A stretch of 64,000 nt of DNA, from the NCBI GenBank assembly GCA_037367355.1, contig CM074700.1, positions 3,534,001 through 3,598,000 on the forward strand, in the 5' to 3' direction. The notes beneath the pieces are model-generated. The model saw only the letters and a list, made by a program, of their open reading frames with translations, was not told the DNA's origin and did not search any database. The position numbers and the translations under genes were made by a program. Origin of the DNA: Neoscytalidium dimidiatum (lineage: Eukaryota > Ascomycota > Dothideomycetes > Botryosphaeriales > Botryosphaeriaceae). How positions within the stretch are numbered: position 1 is the stretch's first letter; each line of letters begins with the position of its first letter. Below are positions 23,302 to 33,927 of this stretch, piece by piece.

Positions 23302-26097
23302 GTTTGAAAAGAGGGGGAGGTAAGCTTCTCACAGAGAAAGGTGAATTTCGTCAGTGCGATATCCCATCACGATAAGCATGAGATAGGCAATGATTTTATA
23401 CATACCAAACGAAAGCTACTCCGGGGCTCATTCGCCGAAATCAAAGACCGACAGGCAGCGCACAAGCCACGATACCTGTGCTTAAAAGACATGTGGAGCT
23501 AATCTGAAGCCTCTTGCGGAGATGAAGCCGCCTCGACGCGGGGCCCCGCGCAAACTTGCTCAGGCGTTGCGGAAACCCCCGTCGGCAATTGGCGTAGTGT
23601 CGGCATATGAATTGACTCTCGACTCAGGACACCAGGACCCGTGACTCCATAGGATAAAGCCACCGATCTGCGCTGGACTCGACGCGTCACACCTGTAACG
23701 CGCAACCGCTCATTCATGCAAGAGAAAGAATTCCTACGAACTTCCTGGTTAGCCCATTACTTCTTGCTCGTTTAGCGACGCAGAGTCCTCGCGCGGTTGA
23801 GGTCTTGACCCTGGCGAGAAAAGACGCTTAAAAGCCACAACTTTACCCTTTTCGGCGCTAAAAATATCTCGAAAAGCGCCTTTCCTCGATTTAAGCAGCC
23901 TTCCGCCTAGATCATGGCCGCTGAGTTGCCGATCCTGACAACGCGTTCTCGAACACACGGCCTACGCCTATGCCCACGAAGCAGGACTCCTTGCCACAGA
24001 CGAATCCATTCATCGTGACCAACGACGGCATCACCTCCTTCTCTGACACGTTGAACATACCCATGCTCCACCTCATGATGGCGGGAGAAATGTACCAAAC
24101 TCACTGCGATGTCCACCGTACTGCACGGCAGCATTGATCATCAACACCCCGGCCTTGCGCTCCTGCAGCGCACGCGCACTCCACCCAGCGGCCTCTCCCT
24201 CGTTATTGCTTTCGAATCTGCCACCTACGCGGCAAATCGGCCCAATACCGCGTTCTCGTCGCGCACTGCTGCCCACGTCTGCCGGAGTTGCCCCCCAATG
24301 ACACTATTGCCAGTTGGGAGACTCCGGATTCAGCGCAGACAAGTCTGTCGAACGTGGTGTCTCTTCGTAGCCAGAAGAGACGGCGCCAGGAAGACTTACC
24401 AGCGCAATGTAAGGGCTATGTTGTGCGTTCGGTTGCGCCCATCTCTTGCTCTCTTTTCCCTGTGGCCGTCCCGATGCAGCGGCGCGGTTATGTTTTAGTA
24501 TACAGAGGCAGTGTAGCACCAGGCAATGCATGAACCGTGTACGGGCCTGAGTGCGATGCTTGATGTGGTATACTCCTGTGGTAGTGATGGCTCATGTGGC
24601 CGCAGTGCGTCGTGAACGGCGTCGGCGTGGATACTGGTGGACGAGGGTGTTGAGGGCCTGTTTTGCAGAACATGGGAACGTAGCACTCTTCGATCAGAGC
24701 GCAATCTAGGTTTGGTACTTATGAGCGAGTTTTAGCGGTACTTCATGGATATTCTGCAAAATTCTGTACTAGAATACTGATGTATGATGATTGGTGGTAT
24801 CTTACACCAGATGAAACCCTAACCGCTATCCTGACTGTGGACTATATCTCTGTTTCGTTCGGCCGAGTATTGGATCTTTGGGAGACATTTCCTGTGACTG
24901 AGAGAGCGTTCTGTCATGGAGCGCGGTCTCTTACTCCTAGGGTGTATCCACTTATCATCGAGAATATAGCCAGATAATCGTGGAATTCATCATAGTCTGG
25001 GAGCTCTTGCTCATGGCCACTGCTAGCCTATGAGTCATAAGGCTGTCATCGATTCGTCAAAGCAGCTACTCATATATATTTTGTAACTAATATAGTTGAA
25101 ATAAGCCTCAAATGATGGCTGGAAATAGATAAAAGATTCAGATGAAAAATAAGGCAGAGGGTTTAATAAACTCAGCATGGACGAGCCATCGGAAGGATTA
25201 TCACAGAGCTTCAATGTACGAGCAGAATGTCATACATATCCGTGTATGTTGCCATAGACGAGATCTACCAAGACGGTATCCCAACGTGACCTAGCAACTG
25301 GTCAGCTTTAGCTTGTATTCCGAACCGGGGTAAGGGTGCTCAGCCGCAAAGCTGAACGATAAGCGTGTAGACTAAGGTCCAAAAATAAGCCCAGGCTGTG
25401 GCTAGCGCACTCGAGCGCTTGCCGAATGCCGGTATTCCCGAAGTTTCTGTTCTTGTTTTCAATAGGAAAAAAAAAAGAGGTTTCAGGAAGGTTCGTTGAG
25501 GAATGTGGGGGATTCGCTTGCGGTGGGACCACCAGCGGATGTACGTACCAAAGCCGACCTTTTAAGTTGGCGGAGGACACTTCCTCTGGCAATGGTAGGA
25601 ATGCTGCATGATCGTACGAAGGGCTATCAGATAGTGGTGTACTCCTGAGACACACATTCATCCACTCATAGAGCAAAGAAGGCTCCGCAGAAGACTATCG
25701 GGTGAATGGCGCCCCTTGGCGACCGGGCTAGACGTGCGGAGTAAGGTGAGCTTGTGACACGCGGTGGATTCAGAATGAGCTGGCCGGTGAGCAGGCAGGA
25801 ACGAGGCGATGCATGGGCAAGCCTGTTGCCGTAGGATATCGAATCAGACCTTGTCCGGAGAATAGTGGGTGCACCATATCAGCAGATAGCCTTTCCCCCC
25901 CCCCTCCGGCACCGCTTTCGGAATCGACGTCATCTGATCAGCCATGACGCATCGCCCCGCACCGTTGAGGTATAAGTAGCGACAGCCATTCTCCGCATCC
26001 CGTCCCATCAGAGCAAACAGAAACAAACATTCTTTGAGAGGCAACAAAACAGTCTTCAAATCGGAATCCCTTTCGCGAAAACCTACGAGCAACAATC
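23302..26097. other. Long intergenic region, one doubtful decayed frame
   Basis: About 2.8 kb between the sugar transporter's start and the metallothionein. From 23910 to 24530 the plus strand has two same-phase frames separated by a TGA near 24135; the second is open from an ATG at 24288 to 24533. They read as somewhat protein-like but I cannot assign them. From 24680 to 25300 the sequence is AT-rich and featureless. A run of ten C lies at 25895-25904. Confidence 0.35.
25971..25978 (+). promoter_or_regulatory. TATA box of the metallothionein gene
   Basis: TATAAGTA lies 120 nt upstream of the metallothionein start codon, leaving room for a leader of roughly 90 nt. The leader ends in an A/C-rich stretch (GAGCAACAATC) just before ATG. 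No metal-response element could be assigned with confidence by eye. Confidence 0.45.
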
Positions 26098-26241
26098 ATG
26101 GCTTGCAACTGCGGATCTTCTTGCACCTGCAACGGCCCTCAGTCTTGCACCTGCGCAAGCGGCCAATGCTCCTGCAGCGGCTGCGGCGTAAGTGGACCAT
26201 GTTAAGGATTCATGATCGGAGCTGACGGTCTGTAGAAATAA
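26098..26241 (+). CDS. Small cysteine-rich metallothionein, two exons
   Basis: A 31-residue metal-binding protein too short for usual ORF cut-offs. Exon 1 is 26098-26187, the 48-nt intron runs GTAAGT to TGTAG, and exon 2 is only AAA TAA (26236-26241). The product has nine cysteines in 31 residues in the spacing C-N-C, C-T-C, C-T-C, C-S-C, C, with no aromatic residues: the pattern of fungal copper metallothioneins such as that of Neurospora. From memory, the Neurospora gene also carries a small intron. Such proteins chelate Cu(I) or Zn/Cd in the cytosol and are usually metal-induced; a TATA box lies upstream. If the intron is retained, translation runs on for GVSGPC and stops, giving a 35-residue form with a tenth cysteine. 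Product class is very likely; which form is made is open. Confidence 0.85.
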
Positions 26242-26455
26242 ACATCAAACTGATGGCGGACATCAAACCGACGACCTTTCCGTTTCGGATAATATGTAGT
26301 TCAATTTATTCAATATTTCGATAAAGATTCAGCTGTTGTGTGAGGAGTATCAGAAGCGAAGTTGATATAGAATGAATCCAGAATTACGGTTTGTGGAATA
26401 GTTGTGATTGCGTGATTTGGAAAACGCCGAAACTCCAGCAACGTAGATCCTGTGC

Positions 26456-27554
26456 TCATCCGGACAGTGCAGTGCTAACGCAACCTGGTTCGATTTTCTC
26501 CAGCCTGGCGATAAGTTCATTCCAAACTCTCTTCTGCATGCGCTGGCCATCTTCGGTCTCGACGTGCGGTGCCGTCCTATTCCTGCGCTGACGTGAGTTC
26601 CACGTTTACTCTATATGGAAGGGATGCGGCTCACTCTTTAATCTCGCAATCCGCACAGACCTGTCCATGGCTCTCCGGCCCGGCGACAGCTGCGTGAAGT
26701 AACGTGCGACTTCCCATTTCAGCGCTCCGTCCAAGCAGGAGACGAAGTGTAGCAATCTGCAGCCAGTAGATCCAACCGACGTGGCGGGTGAGCTCAGTGC
26801 TGCAGAGGCCGGGGCAGAGCAGATTGATGACGACACCGGATTTGGAGACTGGAAGAAGGCTGGCGAGCTCACGCCCCGCATATACTTCGAGCAACTTGCT
26901 GACGGGATAACTGTAGCGAGGCCCGGTCAGATTCTGATAAGAAACTCTCTGATGACATGCTTACCGCTCTAGCATGTTGCTTTTTTCCTTCGAAGACAGG
27001 GTGCCGAAAATGTCGTCCTCTTTTCCCTCTTCGAACTTGGCGTCGAAGTGCGTGCTGCTTGACACAATCGTCAGATGCGGTGTGATTCCCCACCTTTTTG
27101 CGCTTTGCTTCAGCGCAGGCAAGAGCAAGAATGCCAGCAGGAAAGTGCCGATGACGTTAACCTGTATGGTCGTTTCCGTTCCTTCGGATAATTGGAATTC
27201 CGCCATACCCACTCCAGCATTTTCGACGACAGCGTCGATACGATCGAGTTCTGTAGTCGCTCGTTTGGCGAAAGCGCGAACAGAGTCGTTGGAAGAAAGA
27301 TCGAGATGCCAGACCTGGGCAACTCCTACGCGACCTGTTGCGGATTCGATGTTTTCTTTTGCAGCCTCTCCCTTAGATATGGACCGAACGGCGATGATGA
27401 CGCGCGCAGCACCAAGGCGTACGAAATGCTTTGCGGCCTCGAAGCCTAACCCGGTATTGCTCCCGGTCACGATGATAGTCTGACCAGTGCAGTCCTTCGG
27501 GACGATGGGAAGGTTTCTCCACTGAGCAGCTACAACTTCGCGGTCAATAGCCAT
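26456..27554 (-). CDS. Short-chain dehydrogenase/reductase, three exons
   Basis: NAD(P)-dependent SDR of 330 residues, retinol-dehydrogenase-like subgroup. Exons, 5' to 3': 27554-26965, 26910-26635, 26582-26456; introns 54 and 52 nt. Rossmann motif TGSNTGLG near residue 30, NAGVG after beta-4, a serine-rich VSSSTH catalytic segment, and the YPVSK active-site YxxxK created by joining exons 1 and 2. The third exon is needed: without splicing, the frame ends at a TGA formed by the donor (GAGTGAGC), whereas splicing adds QKRVWNELIARLEKIEPG, the usual C-terminal helix of this subgroup. The substrate is not predictable. It ends 214 nt past the metallothionein (tail to tail) and is followed upstream by an alcohol dehydrogenase gene on the same strand. 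A longer in-frame ATG at 27647 exists, but the N-terminus from 27554 matches the family. Confidence 0.9.
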
Positions 27555-27924
27555 CGTTTGCGTGAATCTTGGCCCTGGGAAAAACAACGGTGGAGAGGAG
27601 GATATCAAGGAAGTGGAAAACGATGTTGCGATTGTGTATTGCTGCAAACTCAGCTATTGTTGCTGGAGTATATAAACGCGTATTCTGCCGCAGCCATGGG
27701 CTGGTTATGTCCTTAAATTCCGCACTAACTCCGCCGATGGACTGTAGCACACGCACATCAGCAGCAGGCAGCGCTTCGGGTACACATGCATCCTACATCA
27801 AGTCCGCGGACTGTCGGTTTGGCCTTCGCATTCGGATTGTCGCAAGAGTCTGTTTGAATGAATCATGGTACGGAACACTAAAACCCGAGCGATGGATGCC
27901 TAGGCGCCTACAGCTCAGCTCAGT
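27555..27924. promoter_or_regulatory. Promoter region of the SDR gene
   Basis: Intergenic stretch between the start of the SDR and the end of the upstream alcohol dehydrogenase, both on the minus strand. A TATATA-type element on the minus strand occurs near 27670 (GAGTATATAAAC on the plus strand). Nothing else noted. Confidence 0.4.
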
Positions 27925-29063
27925 TTAGGCTTCGATGACGCCCCGGTACCTCATTCTGCCTCCTTCGAGAGCGGCAAAAGCTTCAGTCAAACCGGCCTCC
28001 GTCATGGGGAATTTCTGGATCCATGGAGCGATTTTACACCGGCCAACAAAACGAAGCATCTCCATGTACGTCTTTCGCGATGCTTCGGTAGAGGCTATGA
28101 TTTTGTGGCCCGGCAGAATGAACGGCATGTAGGGAATCTGGACTGGCTCCTGCTGTATGGTCATGAGGACTATGCGTGCTCTTCTGGCCAACAGCGGTAG
28201 CAACACCTCGAGATTTGGGATGCTGTTAGAGCACAGCAGCAACACGTTGATCGGCGACGCACTCTCCGGTGGCCCATCTCGGAGTGACTCGAGCTGGAAG
28301 AATTCGTCCGCACCGAGCTTGTGGGCATCCTCCCTCTTGCCATGGCCATTCGAGAGCGCCGTTACGCCGCAGCCCCAAGCACGCGCAAATAGTATAGCCA
28401 TGTGTCCCAAGCCTCCCACACCAACGACGCCGACGCGGTCGCTAGGCCTAGTTTCTGCTGCGCTCAAGGCTTCGTAGGTGCTTGCTCCAGCGCACATCAA
28501 TGGAGCGGCGAGCTCGGATGGTACGTCGTCTGGTATAGGGTATACGAAAGGCCGGCTGCGGATTGCATAGTCTCCCATGGAACCCTGCTCGAGCTCTCCG
28601 AAGGCAAAGCCGCATGCGTCGGCGCAGTATTGGCGGTAGCCGTCAACGCATGTCTCGCAGGAGCCGCAGGACTACTACGGTCAGCAAGGTGCTCAATTCA
28701 GAGGTGCGGGGGCCGGGCCGCAAAGCGTTGACGCACGTGGTGAAGCCAGCTGTTGGCAGATCAGAGGCCGAACAAGTACCAGATTTGTGCGGATGGTGCT
28801 CAAACTCACCCCCAGCCGACTCTTTGGCCTAGTTTCAAGTCATGTACAGCATTGCCCACGCGAACGACGGATCCGACGCCTTCGTGGCCCAGGCCACAGC
28901 CTTTGCCGGATTGCTTCGCGTGGACATCGGTGTAGCAGAGGCCGCTGTGGGTGGTCTTGATGAGGACTTCGTTGGCGCCAAGCTCACGGTCGGCTTGCTT
29001 TTTCACGAAGCCATTGGACTGCGGGTCGAAGCGGAAGGTGGTGATGGTGTACGAGGCCGACAT
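27925..29063 (-). CDS. Zinc-dependent alcohol dehydrogenase (MDR family), three exons with a 13-nt microexon
   Basis: NAD(P)-linked alcohol dehydrogenase of 337 residues. Exons, 5' to 3': 29063-28810, 28749-28737, 28671-27925; introns 60 and 65 nt. Motifs in order: SGLCYTDVHAKQSGKGCG with a catalytic-zinc cysteine, GLGHEGVG with the zinc-ligand histidine, RVGWGWLHHSCGSCETC where the three exons meet, the structural-zinc set C-x2-C-x2-C-x7-C, then GVVGVGGLGHMAILFARAWG (Rossmann coenzyme fold) and a C-terminal catalytic-domain return. The middle exon supplies only the end of one glycine codon plus WLHH; without it the zinc-lobe alignment is broken. The substrate is unknown; neighbouring SDRs and the Baeyer-Villiger enzyme suggest alcohol/ketone chemistry. 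The loop before GHE is shorter than in yeast Adh, as in related fungal enzymes. Confidence 0.88.
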
Positions 29064-29333
29064 GGTGTTTGAGCTGCCGCAGTGTGGAGGCCAGGCACCC
29101 AGAGCGCCGACCGGCTTGCGCTGGGGCTTGGGCTTCCCGACCAGCCGACCCCGCACCGTGACATCACCAAATTAATCATTCACGCGCCGAACAACACGCA
29201 ACCCTGCCTATACCTTTCCTCGCCCTGCCTGCAGGCCCCGTCTCTCTTCTCAACCCGTTATCTTGCGTCTCGAATCGATTGTACGACGTACATGTCGACT
29301 AAAACAGCCCATCGGTGGCCGCCGGTATCCACC

Positions 29334-30391
29334 TCATGCCGCATCATCTGAAAAGGGCTCCATGTACGTTGGCAGAATGACTCCTTGCTGAACCATCTCC
29401 GCTGCAGTTTCCTTCCACAGCTGCAGCCGCAGTCGATTCCAGCGCCCCGTAAGATCTGCGCAGCCGTTGCGCCAGTAAACTTTCGCAGCTCAGCTATCGT
29501 GGGGACACTGACGATGTCTCTTCTGGTCTACCAAATACTTCCCATGCGATCCTGGCCCCGCCATCACTGCCGCATGCATCACTGCCCACGCGCCTTACTC
29601 CGCCGTCCTCGCCGTGATCTTGGTGAAGGCTGCCATCGGCTTCCGGAAGTACCCCGGCGCGTTGTGCGCGATGCTGGTGTCCACCATGCCCGGACACACG
29701 TCGTTCACGATGACCTTTCGTGAGTCCTGGGTGCTTGGACAGCTCGCGGACGAATGCTGCCGACAGCAGTTTCGAGTCAGGGTACCGCATGAATCAGCCG
29801 TAGTTCTTTGGATCGCCCAGGAAATCAACCACCGATTCTCCCATTTCCACTCGGATGGTGAAAGCCAGCTTGCTTGCCAGGAACGACCGGCTGCCCACCC
29901 ACGTCAATCTTGACGGCTCGCCCATCCTCTGTGCCGTGGCTTCAAGATGTGGAAGTAACTCGAGCAATAGCAGCGCGTTCGGAAGATAGTTGACCTGGCT
30001 GATCTCATCGTGCCCACCGCTGGTTTTCCTCCACGGCAGGTTGGCCACCGCTGCGTTCAGAATCAGGATGTGCAGGCTGGACAGCTCCGTCTTGACGCTG
30101 TTGGCGAATTCCCACACACTCTGATAGTCGGCCATGTCCAACTTCATCACCCGCGCATCTGCTGTCCGGTTGCTGGCCTGTATGTCCTTATCTGCCAGCA
30201 GTATCGATCTTGCGGCTTCTCCCTTCTCCACATTCCGAACAGCAAGAATCACTGTTGCCGTGTTGAGGAGCAGCAGCTGTCTGGCCGTCCCCAGGCCGAT
30301 CCCGGAATTTGCCCCCTGTAATGATGGCAGCTTTGCCGCTGAGATCGATATTCGGCGGGTGCAGACGTGCTTGAATCTGCAAAAGTGGCAT
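29334..30391 (-). pseudogene. Broken short-chain dehydrogenase
   Basis: Clearly derived from an SDR but not translatable as one protein. From the start at 30391 the frame reads IDLSGKAAIITG, then shifts within a run of five G so that ANSGIGLG continues in another frame. That frame carries ILAVRNVEKGEAARSIL, LHILILNAAVANLPW and the YPDSK active site. A second shift after VRELSKHP moves to a frame with KVIVNDVCPGMVDTSIA. This is stopped by TAA at 29595-29597, after which GAWAVMHAAVMAGPGSHGKY continues in phase to a TGA at 29490-29492. Beyond that, in the same phase, a C-terminal-helix-like stretch (QLWKETAAEMVQQG) runs to 29334. Both stops could be C-to-T changes of CAA and CGA. Two frameshifts plus two stops argue for decay, though one shift is in a homopolymer and could be a sequence error. 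Confidence 0.75.
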
Positions 30392-31763
30392 GATAATGGA
30401 GATGTGTTTTGCGAGCTGCAGTGCGGGTTTTCCTTTTCGGTGACATTCCAGGCCGACGTGGCGAACTGACAATTTGCTGGCAGCATTGCAGGATAGCAGC
30501 CCTACGACCGCATGCAGCTTGCCTTATAGGGCGGCTACATACGGAGCAGCCTGACACATTGGTGCTTCAACGTCCGAGCTTCTTTGGTAGGCGAGCTTTC
30601 TGGCCGTGGTTCATCTCAAACGATATACGACGCGCTCGTAGAGCATATTGGAACGCATTGGCTTCCCCCGGAGATGGAATCTATGCTACCTGTACACCAG
30701 CGGGATATGAGGCGTATCTTCGAGATAGCACAATGTCGCAATAAGCGCTAATGCACAGCCGGCAGCCCGTCATTACCACCACACTGCCGATGTCTCGGTT
30801 CCGCTTCATCTTAGTCGCGTGGTGTAATATACTCTCTCTCCACGTCAGCAAAACTGCAATACAACTGTAAACATCCTACTTCCGTATCAGACTGACTTCA
30901 TCGAGCGTCCCAAGGTTAATTCTACCGCTTTGACCTCATTTTCGTCAGGTTACGAGCATCTTTGTCACGTGTACCAAGTGCCATTGGCTGCGGCTCACGA
31001 CGACCGCAAGTCCACGTTGTCGATGCTTCCCCCGCTTCCGCTCCGCACTTGACGTATCCACCTACCACCCAATCCAGGGCTCCACGATAGACACAAAACG
31101 GTGCGCCACGCGATGATCGAGTCCACCCTGCATCCCGAAGAAGCCGCGACCGGCCCGCAGCTGGCTTGGCTGGTGCCAGAGGGAGGCCTGGCCTGCCCTG
31201 TGCGCCTCTGCTGCGGATCCGAATCCGGGGAACGCTGTGGGGAAGCTTGGTCATGCTTCCAACCTTGCAGAAGTTCCTCAATGTATCCGCGTGCTAAGCT
31301 TGGCATGCGGGGGAGAACTTCCAGCTGTATTTCCTACAAAACTGTAGGCGGTGACCCCTCTCTCCTCTCCTCAGCTTTGCGGAGCCGCAGATTTGAACGC
31401 TTCCGCAGAGCAAGATTGCCGTTCGCGCGCAATTGGGCCAATGTACTCGGAATCTCCTGATGCAGGCTCATCCCCCTCCTCCTTCCCTGCGGCTGCGTTG
31501 CGGATACCCATCGCGCTGGCTACGATGCGATCGAACTCGCAAATCATGTCCTCCGAACCGCACCGGAGCCGTGGCCAGCGCCCCCTCAATAGATTGCCTC
31601 TATAAAAATTCTCCATGTTTATGGTCGTTCCTCGCACCAGGTTTCGCATGTCACTCCCAGGCGCAAACCGTCTCCGCAGTTTCTTGAGTTTCGACCTTTC
31701 CGAATTAGTCTGATATCGCATTTCTCATCTTCTCTCCCCCCCTTCCACAAGCTTTCTTCAAAA
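30392..31763. other. Intergenic region upstream of the Baeyer-Villiger gene
   Basis: About 1.4 kb, divergent between the SDR pseudogene (minus) and the monooxygenase (plus), so it should hold both promoters. Overlapping frames of 85-120 codons have no recognisable domain. The last 60 bases before the monooxygenase are pyrimidine-rich (TTTCTCATCTTCTCTCCCCC), typical of fungal leaders. Confidence 0.45.
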
Positions 31764-33927
31764 ATGGTCGGCCCTATCAAGAAGGAGCTGAGCGAGTACG
31801 CGTATCGGCCCAGCAACGAAGGGCCCTACGCCGACAATCTCGAGGTTGACGTCCTCATCGTCGGCGCCGGCTTTGCCGGCGTGTACCTCCTGTACGAGCT
31901 GCGCAAGGCGGGTTACAAGACGGTCATCTACGAAGCCGGCGACGGTTTCGGCGGAACATGGTAAGCAGGTTCCTCATGCACCGTTCCCGTCCCTGCATTG
32001 TCTCAGACTTTCTTTTTTGTGCCCTGTAGGCGATGGAACCGGTACCCTGGTGCACGCGTCGACTCCGAGGTCCCTGAGTACGAGCTCTCCATCCCAGAGG
32101 TCTACAAGGATTGGACGTGGACGACGAATTACCCCGACTTCAAGGAATTACGCGCCTACTTCGACCATGTCGATAGGGTGCTCAACATCTCGAAGGACAC
32201 GGCCTTCGGCAGTGTCGTCGTGGATGCGCAGTTCCATGAGGATGAGGGCAAGTGGCATGTCAAGACGGCGGATGGTCGCTCGGCCAAGTCGAAGTACTTG
32301 ATCGTGGCTGCGGGCTTCGCGGCTAAGCGTTACGTTCCTGACTGGCCGGGCATTGATACTTTCAAGGGTACGTTCATTGTTCTGCCAGGACCTTGGTCTT
32401 TAAATTGTGGCTGATACTGCTGGCTTAGGGTTCATCTGCCACTCGTCTTTCTGGCCGGAAGAGGACGTTGATGTGCGCGGCAAGCGCTGTGCTGTGATCG
32501 GAACGGGAGCTTCCGGCGTGCAGATTTCCCAGGAATGGGGCCCGAAGATTGGACCGGATGGGCATCTGAAGTAAGTTTGCACGCTTTCATCCATTCTCCG
32601 GACAGTTCTGATAGTAGTGTACAGAGTCTTCCAGCGTACTCCTAATTTGGCAGTTCCTATGGGAAAGAAACCCCTGACGCCAGAGGATCAGAATAAGATC
32701 AAGCCGTTCTATCCGCAACTCATGAAGCTGCGTGAGCACTGCTTCGGCGGCTTCCTGTTCACGTTCCACGAAAAGAATACATTCGAGGACTCTCCTGAGG
32801 AGCGTGAGGCATATTACCGGAAGCTGTGGGATCATGGTGGCTTTTCCTTCTGGCTTGGCAATTATAAGGTCAGTGAAGCGGCTCTTAGAATACGCGAGCT
32901 GGACAGCTGACTCAGGAAAGGATATGCTCTTTGACGCCAAAGCGAACAGGGAAGCCTATGACTTTTGGTGAGTTTGATATTATGGGCCTAAATTGCATGG
33001 ATGGCCGTGCTTGCCACAATAATGGCTGGGCTCACGCATATGTGTAGGGCTAAGAATCAACGCGCTCGGATCGGAGATCCGCGGAAGAGAGACCTTCTCG
33101 CACCGCTTGAGCCGCCGCATCCTTTGTAAGTCTTCCCTGGAATACCACATATAATACACGCAATTGACATAAGAGTAGTGGCGTCAAGCGCCCGTGCCTA
33201 GAGCAAAATTATTACGAGCAATTCAACCGGGAGAATGTTGACGTGATTCCCATCAAGGACAATCCCATCGTTGCGATCAAGGAAAATGGCATTCTCCTCC
33301 AGGACGGGACTCTTCATGAAGTTGATGTCATCGCCATCGCCACCGGGTTTGATATTACCACAGGTTTGTTTTTACCACACACTCGCAGCATGGAGTGCGG
33401 CTGATGATCGGTGAAGGTGGGATGACGAACATGGGTCTTAAGAGCGTCAAGGGCACCACTTTGAATGACGAATGGAAGAAGGCTGCTTATACCTATTTGG
33501 GTACAACGGTCAGCGGATATCCAAACATGTTGTAAGTGCACTCGAGACAAACATGGTGTACGGAGCACTAAAAAAGCATCATAGCCATCTCTACGGACCC
33601 CACGGCCCCTGTCTTCTGAGCAACGGCCCGGCCAGCATCGAAGTCCAAGCACGCTGGATTGTAGATGCTATCAAGACCGCCGACAGGCAAGGCCTGAAGT
33701 TCATCGACCCCACCCCCGAAGCCAGCCAGAAGTGGAAGAACAGAATCAACGAGCTGAGTGATAAGTCGCTCTTCCCGACTACCAAGTCGACCTACATGGG
33801 CGGTAGTTTGCCGGGTAAGGCATTTGAGCAGGTCAACTACGCGGGAGGTATTCCGAATTACCATCAGGAGATTCGGGAAGTGTTGCCTGATTTCAAGGGG
33901 TTCCGGACCGTCAAGGCGGAAGCTTAA
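31764..33927 (+). CDS. Type I Baeyer-Villiger monooxygenase (FAD, NADPH), nine exons
   Basis: Flavin monooxygenase of 562 residues that inserts oxygen next to ketones to make esters or lactones. Exons: 31764-31960, 32030-32367, 32429-32570, 32625-32868, 32921-32967, 33048-33125, 33179-33363, 33417-33531, 33585-33927; introns 52-80 nt, GT-AG. FAD-binding motif VLIVGAGFAG followed by YEAGDGFGGTWRWNRYPGAR; the Baeyer-Villiger fingerprint FKGFICHSSFWP (F-x-G-x3-H-x3-W-P), completed only after splicing intron 2; a second Rossmann motif CAVIGTGASG for NADPH; and VFQRTPN, DVIAIATGFDITTGG and HLYGPHGPCLLSNGPA toward the C-terminus. Every junction restores a conserved motif. The natural ketone is unknown. 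An alcohol dehydrogenase and SDRs nearby would form a plausible alcohol-to-ketone-to-ester route, but this is inference. Confidence 0.95.

Noticed and set aside
23910..24533. Two same-phase plus-strand frames separated by TGA
   Set aside because: No recognised domain, no credible intron to bypass the stop, and competing frames on both strands.
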